This document shows positions 33,939-44,181 of a DNA stretch of 64,000 bases, one piece after another (positions within the stretch are counted from its first letter, which is position 1; each line of letters starts with the position of its first letter). The translations under genes were made by a program, and so were the position numbers. This DNA is from Blastomyces gilchristii SLH14081 (lineage: Eukaryota > Ascomycota > Eurotiomycetes > Onygenales > Ajellomycetaceae): contig NW_003101682.1 in the NCBI RefSeq assembly GCF_000003855.2, positions 1,925,148-1,989,147 of the forward strand, read 5' to 3'. The notes beneath the pieces were generated by a model. It saw only the letters and a list, made by a program, of their open reading frames with translations. It did no database searches and was not told the origin of the DNA.

Positions 33939-35008
33939 CGACGACGAGGCTGGGGTTGCCAGACGGAACGAAGAGGAAAGAGACGAAGAGAGCGAAGCAG
34001 GGGTAACGATAACCAAGTCGCCCGCCTTTACTATCTCAGCCTGTGGCGGAGATGAGCATGAAAAATCCAACAACACAGCATTAGCTGTATCGGTATCATC
34101 ATCCCATAATCCTCAACCACAGTCAGTTTCCGGATCAGAACCAGAACCACCCAAAATCGAATCCCGAAACGCCGCGGCTAGTAGTAGCCAAGCGCCAGTC
34201 GACCACCACGAGCTAGATACCATAAAGCGAGATCTGCAACACGTCACCAGATGTCTCAAGCAGCGACGGGTTGAATGTCTACATCTGAACGCTGTGTTTA
34301 CTGTGAAGTGTGAAAAGCTCGCACAGCGGATTCTGGAGATGGGGGATGAGATTGATGAGCTGTAAGTTTGTTTTTTTTTTTCATTCCCAAGAACATGTCC
34401 AAGCTCAAGCCCTTGGCTGCCCCTGCCTGATCTGCCCCGTTCATTTTGACTTCTTTCCCAAAAGAAAATCACATGGAACATTTGGATAATATCCAAAAGA
34501 GAAATCATCATTGGGTATCAATGTTGTCTGGTATAATCAAAAGTTGAATCGAGCTGCCTTATAAAAGAACACAAAAAATAATGTGAATAAAAAAAACTGC
34601 CAAAACAGGCGCGCAGAGAAGATCGAGAACGCAATCGAACTGGAAGGTTTAAAGGGTACCATGCGTGGACTGGAGGGTTGGATACGGCGCTGGAAAAAGC
34701 AACTACATCGGCGAGATGCAGTGGATGTCGAAGTCGACAGCAGTTCAGAATATACATGGTCTTCGGGGTATTCTTCTTCTCCCTCTGGCCTAGTAGGAGG
34801 AAGGGGAGGCGGAGAGTGGGATCATCGCAATCAAACGAGGAAGCTGGAGGATACGATCGGCGGCGATGGAAACGACGATACTGATAGGCTAATGGATGGG
34901 ATTAGTGCGTGGCTGCGCGGTTGGAATGAGGTCGAGGAAGGGTTCAGGATTAGGGCTCGCTTGAGGGAGCGGAGGGTGGCTAAGAGGTTAAATGGGAGCG
35001 GCGGTTGA
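33361..35008 (+). CDS. Hypothetical poly-Asp coiled-coil protein (466 aa)
   Basis: Two exons, 33361-34361 and 34609-35008, spliced in phase 2 (CT/G) across a 247-nt intron with GTAAGT donor and AAACAG acceptor. The N-terminal 170 residues are Ser/Thr/Asn-rich and look disordered. Residues from 178 are an unbroken run of about 18 Asp encoded by a GAT/GAC microsatellite, followed by acidic and Ser-rich sequence. The end of exon 1 and exon 2 form a helical region (HELDTIKRDLQHVTRCLKQR; MRGLEGWIRRWKKQLHRRD) likely to be a coiled coil. The C-terminus has ISAWLRGWNEVEEGFRIRAR. I do not recognise the family and assign no function. The coding frame is kept through both exons, which supports a real gene. 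Confidence 0.65.
33891..33948 (+). repeat. GAT/GAC trinucleotide microsatellite in coding sequence
   Basis: About 18 GAT/GAC codons in a row encode poly-Asp; three GAC codons close the run. Length variation would be in frame. Confidence 0.9.
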
Positions 35009-35452
35009 TCGAATTCCTTGAGCGTCTGTGGCAGATGGTGCCTTTCGTTCAAGAGCAGATAGACTGGGTGGGCCACGCCTGGGATGCTTGTTCGGTTTGC
35101 CTGGTGGAGGACCAGGGGGCCGGAGTTAGCGAAGAGAAGAGGAGTTTTGGGTTTTGGGCTACGGTATGCATAGCATGGTATGGTGGTATAGGGCCACCCC
35201 GTGCTCGACAGGAGTATCTGCAATTATCGGCCGAGCTGATAATTTTTTGCAGGCTTCGAAAAAATTCCGGTTTGTTCCAGTCGTAAGGGGGGAATAAGAA
35301 TAAGTGAAAGGTCCGGCACCATTCAAGAGATGATCATGCCAAAAAAGAGTATCCAGACATGATTCGTAGACGCTTTGTCATTCATAAAGGGCCCTCCCTT
35401 CCCGTTGTACATGTAGGGGAGGCATAAATATTTCTGGCAAAGCAAACGGTTG
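35009..35452. other. Convergent 3' flank, no gene
   Basis: Lies between the stops of two convergent genes. No additional coding signal. Confidence 0.5.
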
Positions 35453-37848
35453 TCATCGTTGAAGATTGATGATGGCCAGCTGTGATAGAAGCAGTTAGTA
35501 AATAAAGGAATCAGACGAGAAGTTGGAGCCGAAATACAAAAAGAACAACCAATCATTCCAAACGTGGAGGAAAGGCTTTCGACGAAAAGCGTGACGACAA
35601 ATGACACGAGAATGCTAAAAAAGTAACTTGCATACCTGTTTCCCAAATCCCAGGGCAAGTTTCTTCCCGTCACAATCCCACGATAACGAGCGGTAGAATG
35701 TAGAATCCTCCAAACCCTCCATCTTACTACTGCTACTATTACTATTGTTATTATTTCCCGCCCCATCCGAATGATCCCCATCGCTTTTCATCATCACATC
35801 AGTCCTTGGGGCCGTCCATTTCGCTAACGCCACGCCACCCCGCTCCACGCTCCAAATCAAAAGCTTATCATGCGTCGCGGCAGCGATGGCGTAGCCGTCC
35901 GGTGAAAATCTCGAGCATAGTGCCGGCGACGACGGGCCTAGGTATAGACGGTGCACACACTGGATCTGCTTAGATTCCACATATATATTCCAAAGCTTAA
36001 CCGTATCGTCCATGGACGAGGTAGCGAATAGCAGTGATGTGCTCTTTTGCAGAAGACTAGATTGCGGCTGTGGTCGGAGCTCGAGAGCTGTTATATCCCC
36101 ATGGTGGGTGTCGCTGACGCTAATGTCGTGGGTGGGAACCCAGATTTTTGTCGTTGAGCTGGAGGCGGTGACGGCCACTGACGACCCGGCTACCATGGCG
36201 CTGCCAATGAATGTCCACGGTTTCTGTCCATCCGTGGACGTAAAGGTCTTGGTAAGTTGGATATCTGTGTCCGCACGGTACTCATTCACCAATCCATCTC
36301 CACACGCATAGAGCACCTCATCACCGCACCACGATACTTCATGGACTAGCCCGTCTACTACTTGTGGTACTGGGAACTCGTCGGGCCGAACCGCTTGGTC
36401 CCATAGCGTGAATTCAGAGCGCTGCCCATCGGATAAAACGACAGCCATTCGCAGCCCTCGGGGAGCCCAGTATAGTCCAGACACCATCCTTGGTAGATCT
36501 GGTAGCAGGTCTATTGCAGTCCCATCCTGCCCATACATGGTAATGCTCCCATTTAGTGGATCCTGGTAGGTAGCTACTGCAAGCATCTTGCCCGCAGAAT
36601 CCCAACCTGAGGCGGTAACGCATGTTCCATCCCCGTTAGTTTCGACCAGAGGCTCATGAGTCGGCGCACTTGATGTGCGTGGTCCTGACAGTTTCCACAG
36701 GCCACAAAATGTGTCACCTGTTGCAGTAACCGTTGTTGGATCATCTGGCCGCCATAGAGTCTGGGTTATCTGGCTATCACCGTCGATATCGAGAAGAGTA
36801 GTATCCGGGCCCAAATCGGCAGCCTTGGAAGGAGATATTTGAACGCCAGTGCTCTGACCAACTGTTAAGGTGAAAATCGGTGGGGATGGTTCCCGCTCAT
36901 TTTGTCCTCGCATTCCAACATCACCATCCGCATCTACAACAGGCTCGACAGAGGGCGACGCTTTGGCTTGGAGGGCTTGTTCTTGAGGAACTTCCTGCTT
37001 GTCAATTTCCATGGGTGTTGCATCGGCATTCAAGGACACATCGCCGTCCTTAACACTCGTAGGTTTCCGCGGCTTCCCAGATGTTGGTGTCGTAGAAACG
37101 TCATTCGCATGCCCATTGACGGTTCCGGCTGTTGCTGGTTTGGGGGATGCTGCGCGGATATCGGTTTTAGTAGCAGTGCCATCTGTGGCGTCGCCATGGT
37201 CTGTTTTCTGCGCCGGAGCGGGCAAGTCGCTAGCAACCGGACCAAAGAACGATACCGGACTCAAGGAAACTGCATTCCCGGCCTATAACAAGGAAAGAAA
37301 AAAAAAGGTTAGGAGAGCTTGGCAGGTGTCAAGCGAGATAGCAACAATGCGGACAAGAAGGTGACATGCCTGGTCTAATGATTGCTCAAGATCATAGTAC
37401 TGAAGCCCTTTCTGAATTAGCACTATCAGGGCGTGGGGCTTAATATATGATGCGAATGGAAAATCTTGGGGGTTGTGGTTCCAGGCGCGCTGCAGCATCA
37501 GCGCGGCATCTCCGTGGCCTATGAGCGAGCGTGAGGTGGTTCCAGCGGTTAACGACCAAACCCAAAAACAAAGAAAAAAAAATCAAATTAGTTTTATCGT
37601 TGTGAACGAACCTGATTCCTGTAAATATCTGTTTTAAGTAAAAGAATTTTCTAGTTAGCTTTGATTGTATGTATATTTTATAATCGTAATAATGGTGGCA
37701 TAAATTAAGGTTGTTTTTGGTTTTTGGTTTTTTCTTTCCTTGACGGGGTGGGGACGGTGGACGGGACTCCCAAGTTGCAGAGAGCGCGCAGAACTCACCT
37801 CCAGATCAAGTAGTTGACATGATGCGATGTGAGGCCAGCATACGCCAT
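35453..37848 (-). CDS. SIF2: LisH-WD40 corepressor subunit, Sif2/TBL1-type (629 aa)
   Basis: Five exons: 37848-37799, 37628-37612 (17 nt), 37518-37370, 37282-35636 and 35479-35453. All phases agree. The N-terminus LTSHHVNYLIWRYLQESG..HGDAALML is a LisH dimerisation motif, followed by PHALIVLIQKGLQYYDLEQS, the dimer extension found in TBL1/Sif2. After a Pro/Ala/Thr-rich linker come WD40 repeats (for example TQTLWRPDDPTTVTATGD, LFATSSMDDTVKLWNIY, CSRFSPDGYAIAAATHDKLLIW, FYRSLSWDCDGKKLALGF). In yeast Sif2 sits in the Set3/Hos2 histone deacetylase complex; in animals TBL1 in NCoR/SMRT. A nuclear repressor role is inferred from this. The intron after LEQSLDQ has a GC donor. The start at 37848 places LisH at the usual distance. 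Confidence 0.85.
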
Positions 37849-39099
37849 CGTGACATGTGTAACCGCTGCGCCCAACAGCAGTGAAATACAAATACAGAGT
37901 TAATATCAGCGAAAAAATACCAGCCTCCACGGCAGGTATCCGATGTCCCCCCAGCGCAAGAGTTAAGGACGGATGTGATCCCGAAGCGCAAATGTGAAGA
38001 ATAAGTCAAGGTTGAGAAATAAGTTAAGCGATACCTTCAGGTACCACCAGCAGTGGTGGTAGAGTAACCGGGGGAGGATGAACGACAGGAACCTGCAACG
38101 GGAGAATCAATCCAAAGATTAAAAATTATAGCTTGACGCGTTTGAGGATAGGATAAACGGTGGGTGGGTGGAAAGCGTGGTGATTTGACTGACGGGTTTG
38201 ATGTAGAGGCGCCAAGCGGTTGTCGATCCAAAGGAGAATAAATTAAGACACAGGCGACAACGGACGGAGTTGTTGGAGGACAAGGAAACCGAAAATGATG
38301 ATAAGTCAGGACCTTCCTTAGCCCAGGTAATCCGTAGTTTTAAGAGAGATCGAAGACAAGGAAGAGAAAGCCAGGCGCCACGATTTCGAGGTTTTTTCTT
38401 GGATTTGGGGTTGGGGGGGTGGAAAGAATTGAAGATTGGCACGTAAGATGGGCCTTTTCTTTTTTAGGCGTGAACGCAAACCCACCAGGGCTGGGTACTG
38501 GTGCTTGAAACAGGCGATCTCGCGCCCACAGGTGAGCAAGGGTTGCGTCCACGGGTGTCTAGGATTTGGGAGAGACTAGTAGGATGTCTAGGGGGGGAGA
38601 AGGGTTAAGAAGAATCAAGGTGGAGGGAAACGAGGGCGATGTGGAGAAAAGAAATGGATCCAGGCCTCTGGACAGAATCGTTCAAATTTGGTTTTGGCGG
38701 TTTTGGAGATGGACTGGTTGAAACGCCTCAGGAACACCAGGAACCAGAAGCACAGTTGATCGGAGAAGGGCCGTCTGGATTTTCTGCACAACGAACTCTG
38801 TCATGCAGGACTTTGATATGTCCTTTTCGCGGTCGTCGGATCCGGGGGGTTTTGCCGGTTGGGTTGTCCAGTGGGAGACGAAGAGCGCCGAACGTGATCG
38901 GATCTGGGGCGGCGGTCGATTCGTAAATCTGGACGGGGCCCGAGTTTGAGAGAGGGAGAGAAGAATAGCGATACGATACGATATGATGTGGTTGGTCGGC
39001 GCAGTTTCTTCTCTTCGTTTCCTGTGCCCTTGTTGGTGCGTTCGCCAGGTTACAAGCTGTTACTCCGTCGTCAAGGGCTCAAGATCCCCAAGATGTGTT

Positions 39100-39149
39100 C
39101 TTGTTCTCTTGTCTCTTGTCTCTTGTCTCTTGTCTCTTGTCTCTTGTCT
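39100..39149 (+). repeat. 7-bp tandem repeat TCTCTTG
   Basis: About six perfect units of TCTCTTG/TGTCTCT in a pyrimidine-rich tract. Confidence 0.85.
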
Positions 39150-39724
39150 GGAGTCGAAAGATGTTTTTGGCGGCGGCGAAAGAAGTCGAGCGCTGGGCTG
39201 GATGGCCCAATCGGGCTAGAGTGTGTGGCTGCCGTGACCGTATGTTACCGGGCTTGGCGCGGACTGTGGGCTTAAGTTGCGGTTGCCGGGCTGCATCAGC
39301 CTTAAAGTGGCGGTACGAGCTTGTTTTAGATTCCCAACCTCGATCACTGAGACTGATGCAACAACTACTACGTATGTAAAAAAAACATTCGGAATAAATA
39401 GATGGAGGAGAGTAGAAAATTTATATGTTGCAAGGAGGAATATTACGGTATACGCCTCGTAGATCGATGCATGCATTCAAACCAGCTGTCGACTTTCGTC
39501 TGCGCGTGTAAATTCCATATCATGGAGCTCGTCCTCAGGCGACCCAGCAGACTGCAGACTGCTCTGATATGCTTGCTCCAGGAAGTGAGCTTCATGGACA
39601 CTATCCAGCATTAAAACAGGGGAAGACATAAAGATGCATGGATGGTAATATCGTACGAATGGCTGCACGCTAGACTGGTCCATTGCAACTTCGCAAGAAA
39701 CGAACATAACCTTAACTAACTTAA

Positions 39725-39817
39725 TGTAGGCTACTGGGGCAAAAGAGCTCAATCACCACCAGCGCACTGCTGGTAGAAGGGCCGATCAACCGCGGGACCC
39801 CCAACACTTAAAGCTTC
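39725..39817 (-). repeat. Dispersed 95-bp repeat, copy 2 (inverted)
   Basis: Minus-strand copy of 24874-24974. It contains the same ACCAGC-AGTGC-GCTGGT hairpin and GAGCTCTTTTGCCCCAGTAG block. It differs by a few substitutions and a 5-bp gap (GAG TAG). Confidence 0.75.
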
Positions 39818-40398
39818 AAAGATGACTAAAGTTTAACCTAAATACCTAGGTAGCTCTGTACCTACCACGGCCCGACTTTTGATGCAGAAACATGAAATCA
39901 TTAATCATTGCATTCAATGCTGAGTTGCGGGACAGGGATATTGGAGGATATCTCCTAGCTCATTTGTAGACTTCAGGGTTCTTATATATATGAAGATATA
40001 TGACTAATCGACCCCATCATAAGTTCGTAATTCTTAAATGAGAATGTTGTTGAATGTTGTAGTGTGATGTTGTTGTCGAATGTGTTGTTGATCCTGCAAA
40101 CGCGCGCTGGCAGCGCTTGGGTGCCTGATTGGGCGAGCTTAAGCGTCAAGCGCTTGCGCGTCATGTGATTGCGGTTTGTTGCTGGAACTTACCTATCCTC
40201 AAGCTCGTTGAAGCCATCACTCCAAAAACGGCTGCAACTTCAACCTTCAGCAAAATAGACGAAATCCTGTTTACTGCGCAGTCCACGGACAGTGGATTTA
40301 AACACTGCCAGTTCAGTGGAATCTGTTGCAGGAATAACTAACTAACTATCTACTACCCCCCATCCTTGAATAGGAACACATCCAACCAGCCGCCTGTC

Positions 40399-41611
40399 AT
40401 GGCGCCGCGAATAAACATCCCCCCAATCACAAGAGCGATTCTCAGCGCCATCTGTGCTCTATCCTTTCTAAACGGCGTTGCCAGATGGAGACAGTATGAA
40501 GGTTCACCGGGTGCACCTATCCCTTATTTATCGCTAGTTCCATCCAATATTCTCTTTTATCCGTGGACCCTGATGACGGCTACATGTGTTGAACAAAATA
40601 TTTTCACCGTCATCATTACCGGAGCGACTATACTTTACGGAGGGAAATATCTGGAGCGCGCGTGGGGTTCGCGGGAGTTTGCGACGTTTATCCTTGTTGT
40701 TGCACTGGTGCCGAATATCATCGTGACTTTCCTCTACATTTTGTGGTCGAGTATTGTCTCTGATGCTGCTATTGCGTAAGTTCTTCTACTACCCGCAAAA
40801 GCCCTGCTCTCCTACCTCCTACAGAAGTGTGCGTGCTTTATGAAACCGCTACTAAAATTGCTTCCACAGTTCGAAAGGAATATCTGGCGGTATATCGATT
40901 CTGGCGGCATTTCTAGTGGCATTCAAACAACTGGTCCCCGAACACACCGTAACAATTCTTAAAGGCGTTGTCAAAATGCGAGTCAAGCATTTCCCGGCCC
41001 TCTTCCTCCTTCTAAACGCCATTGGCGGCATAATCCTCGGAACCGACGTCGCACTTAATTTGAGCTGGCTCGGTCTATTGTCGAGCTGGACTTATCTCCG
41101 CTTCTACAAACGCCAACCAGACCTCTCAGGCACCTCATCTAGCGGACTCGGCATCAAAGGCGATGCCAGCGAAACTTTCGCCTTTGCCAACTTCTTCCCA
41201 GACGCCGTACAACCCCTTATCTCCTTCGTCACAGATAAGATATACTCAATCCTCATCGCCCTGCGTATCTGCACACCTTTCTCCGAAGAAGATATCGCAT
41301 CAGGAAACGAACAAGCAATGGCGCGTTGCGAAGCCGGGCTCCCTAGCCTTTTAAATAACGGCAGGATGGCTGGCGGAAGAGGCTCGGGTAAGCGAGAGGA
41401 GGCAGAGCGGCGGAGAGCACTTGCGCTTAAGGCTCTCGATCAACGACTTCAGGCAGCCGCCCCGAGTACGCCGGTTCAGCCAACGCCCCCAAGTTCTGCC
41501 CCATCCCAAGCAGCGCCCGCGCGACAACCCTCGCCGCAGCCAGCAGCCCCGTCTGTTGGCCCCGGTCAAAGTATACTAGGTGAAACGAACTATACGCCCG
41601 ATAAGTCGTGA
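40399..41611 (+). CDS. TMEM115-family (DUF1751) Golgi membrane protein (372 aa)
   Basis: Two exons, 40399-40775 and 40870-41611, with GTAAGT donor and CCACAG acceptor, joined in phase 2. ATG 40399 (MAPRINIPPITRAILSA) matches the family start. The N-terminal half has rhomboid-like membrane segments: ITRAILSAICALSF, YPWTLMTATCVEQNIF, TVIITGATILYGGKYLERAWGS, FATFILVVALVPNIIVTFLY, then in exon 2 GISILAAFLVAFKQLVPEH and LFLLLNAIGG. The ERxWGSxEF block is characteristic of DUF1751. The C-terminus is cytosolic-looking, with a basic KREEAERRRALALKALDQR helix and a Pro/Ala/Ser tail. Animal TMEM115 is a Golgi protein tied to retrograde transport; a similar place is inferred here. No rhomboid catalytic Ser is evident. 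Confidence 0.85.
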
Positions 41612-42882
41612 TGAGATAAGTAAAAATGAACTGAGATACAATGGAACGTTTGCTCCGGGTTGTGAGACCTGGTTAGCGTTATCATAACCCTGATCAACTA
41701 GTTCGTATCATCATGCATGCTACTAGACGGGTGCGAGACATCTCGGATTTTTTGAATCAGTTACTTTTTATTATATTTTATCAGGACTTTAATTGTACAT
41801 TTTCTCTTTTTACTTCTATATATGTCTCCTTACGTCTCCCCCGGCTAATGACATGACCCCGGAATACTCAAACTTTTTCATAATTTGCCCATTTCGCTCT
41901 TCCTTCGTGAGTACCATAGAGCCTGTGATCTAAAAACTTCCACCCCCGCCACCCCCAGCTTACCATTCCCGTCTCCATTATCCCTCTTTTCCTTTCCACT
42001 ATTATGTATCTTTTTAACACGACTTTCTAGACGAAAGGTACTCCTTTGCTTTTTCCCTGTCTACCTTTTCTACTTTTTATGTCACCTTTTTTGATATATT
42101 TTCCAGCTCCTTTGCCGTTCCAAAATACCCCCCTATTTCACATTTTCGTCGCTTATAGCGATATGATATATATGTATTAGGAACATTTGCGTTTTCACCA
42201 CGGCCTCCTCGGATGGGGCCTTGTATTTTCCTCTTTCTCGCTTTCTTCTTTCTACCTTGTTTGTCTACAATTTTACTAGGGGGGATGTGGGATGATGGGA
42301 GCGCCGATGGCTAGGGACACTGGACGTTCCCAGTGATATCTTACGTATATGATAAGCGTTGGTATAAGTATATTTTGTCTAAAAAATGATTGAAAAGTTC
42401 TCGGCCTTTTTTGTAAATATCATCAGCCGCGTTTACGTCTAATTTATGAAGTATTTCGCAGCCCATTATCAGTATCCTTTGTCCACCTCGTAAAATTTCA
42501 AGTTCCGTTTGGAAGAATGAAAGATAAAAATCAAATAAAATGTACGGATGAAGATTTGGGTATTCTAGATTTGGGGTTAATAATATTTCCTTTATTGTAC
42601 TATACAGACATTTGATAGGGATAAAGATCCATCTAGAGACCCACCGGTCCTTAAGGGGTAGGATCGAATATGCAACAAAAAGTAAAATAGATAAATCAAA
42701 ACAGGGAGAAATTGACATACTCAAACTCCTTACCACCCAACAAAAACCAAGGAAAATGAAAACAAGAGTTGTACATAAAAATGAAATTCTAATACAAGGC
42801 GCAAGTGAAGGAAAAAGAGAAGAGACACCCAACGGACAAGAAAAATATTGTCCATCTCCACCCCGGAAAATTGAAGAGAATC
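41612..42882. other. Convergent 3' region, no gene
   Basis: Pyrimidine-rich on the plus strand after the TMEM115-like stop, then AT-rich. A minus-strand frame (42341-42832) has no recognisable domain and is probably chance. Confidence 0.5.
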
Positions 42883-43806
42883 CTACTCTTCGGCCCTCAG
42901 TCTCTTGACATCCTCTCTCGCCGCCTCAAGCAACTTCTCCTGATCCTTAATCATCTGCCTATTCTCGGCAACCCGCTTCCGATCCAAATCACTCAGCTCC
43001 TTCTGTCGCTGCATCTCTTCAATCTCCGCCTTATCCTCCTCTGAGAGAGGGATATCCTCCGCGCCCGTCATCTGCTTAAAATCATCCCAGATATGCCGGA
43101 CAGTCTTCCTCTTTACATTGATCCGCCTCACAATCTCAGACTCCGTTGGCGGCGGCGCAAACTCATCTACGAGCTGCTCTTCTCCCCCTTCTGGTGCGGG
43201 AGGAACGGCGGCTGTCGTCGCTTGCTGGCTATTGGTAGTCGCAGCTGTAGCCTCAGCAGCCACCGCGGCTTCGTTCTTGAAATATACCGATAATATGGCG
43301 GGGCCTTCTTGTTCGGTTGTCTGTTTCACTGTTACGGCGAGCGCGGGGTTGTGGTATTTTAACCGCGGGAGGCAGACGCGCCAGAATTTCCGGGGTCCGC
43401 CGTGGCCTTCGTAGATTTTGCGCGCGTAGGTGAGGTGGACGCGGGTGACGGGCAGGAGTCCGGGGGTGGATGTGGTTGGAGGAAGAAGAGCTGCACCGAG
43501 TCCGACTCGCATATTCAGCAACTAGAAGAACGGGTGAGCAACATATGTTAGCATTGATCTACTACCGCTAGCAGCGGGTTGCGGTATCAGTTCGATGGGG
43601 ATCGATATAAAGAGCCGGGTTTGCTCCGTGCATTGATGTGTAAAAAATCCCGCGGATAGATAGTAAATTGGTTTACCTTCTACAGAAAAAGAACAAAACT
43701 AAGTTAGCTATATATCTTTCATGGATTCCCGGCTTCAATCGCAGGAATCGGCCAGGGTTCAACATACAGTTTTTAGCGCTCGCATCCGCTTCACTACGGA
43801 CACCAT
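42883..43806 (-). CDS. MRP49: Mitochondrial ribosomal protein Mrp49 (225 aa)
   Basis: Two exons, 43806-43768 and 43521-42883. The 39-nt first exon encodes MVSVVKRMRALKT, ends at a GTATGT donor and joins in phase 0 to LLNMRVGLGAALLPP. Fungal Mrp49 proteins start in just this way. The conserved L51/S25/CI-B8 domain follows: VTRVHLTYARKIYEGHGGPR, KFWRVCLPRLKYHNPALAV. The C-terminal third is a charged helix (EEDKAEIEEMQRQKEL..) as in filamentous fungi. It is a large-subunit mitoribosome component (mL61 in yeast). Without the short first exon the protein would begin inside the domain. It is divergent from the leucyl-tRNA synthetase gene, with 375 bp between starts. Confidence 0.85.
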
Positions 43807-44033
43807 GATGGCGGTTGCTGTGCTGCGTCCACCAAAATATGGTACTGGGAGGCCGTGCCAAAGTGAATTGGGGACGGATTATATGTACCCGGGAAGACAA
43901 TCGCCAGCTAACAGTGGAAAGAAATCGACAACTCCTGTATGTACTGTATCCTACACAATTCTCCGGAGTTCGAAATTTTGGAGTTGAAGTTCGGGCAAAA
44001 GAAAGTCCGACTCTCTGCACTGGGTGATTTGAA

Positions 44034-44040
44034 TGAGTCA
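44034..44040. promoter_or_regulatory. Gcn4/CpcA-type site TGAGTCA
   Basis: Perfect TGA(G/C)TCA palindrome 142 bp upstream of the LeuRS start and 228 bp from the Mrp49 start. This is the binding sequence of the general amino-acid control activator Gcn4/CpcA/CPC1. Control of LeuRS by it is inference; a 7-mer can occur by chance. Confidence 0.45.
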
Positions 44041-44181
44041 GCAATTTTATCCAACCGCGGATTTTTTGATGTGTCACGATGCGCCTGCGATAAAACCCCG
44101 CCATTAGAAGTTCAAATCGCGAGAAAACCTATCATCTTCCCACCACTTTGTTTGTCCTTCGACCATTCTTAGCTAGAAAAT

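Larger units (their letters stand above)
37849..40398. other. Large intergenic region, no gene
   Basis: About 2.5 kb. It probably holds the promoter and 5' leader of the Sif2-like gene (several unspliced minus-strand frames with no homology) and the TMEM115-like promoter. It also carries a 7-bp minisatellite and the inverted 95-bp repeat. No RNA gene was recognised. Confidence 0.45.

Noticed and set aside
33888..34076. Minus-strand poly-Ser frame
   Set aside because: Exact antisense shadow of the GAT/GAC run that encodes poly-Asp.
42341..42832. 163-codon minus-strand frame
   Set aside because: AT-rich 3' flank between convergent genes; hydrophobic by composition with no recognisable domain or splice-linked neighbour.
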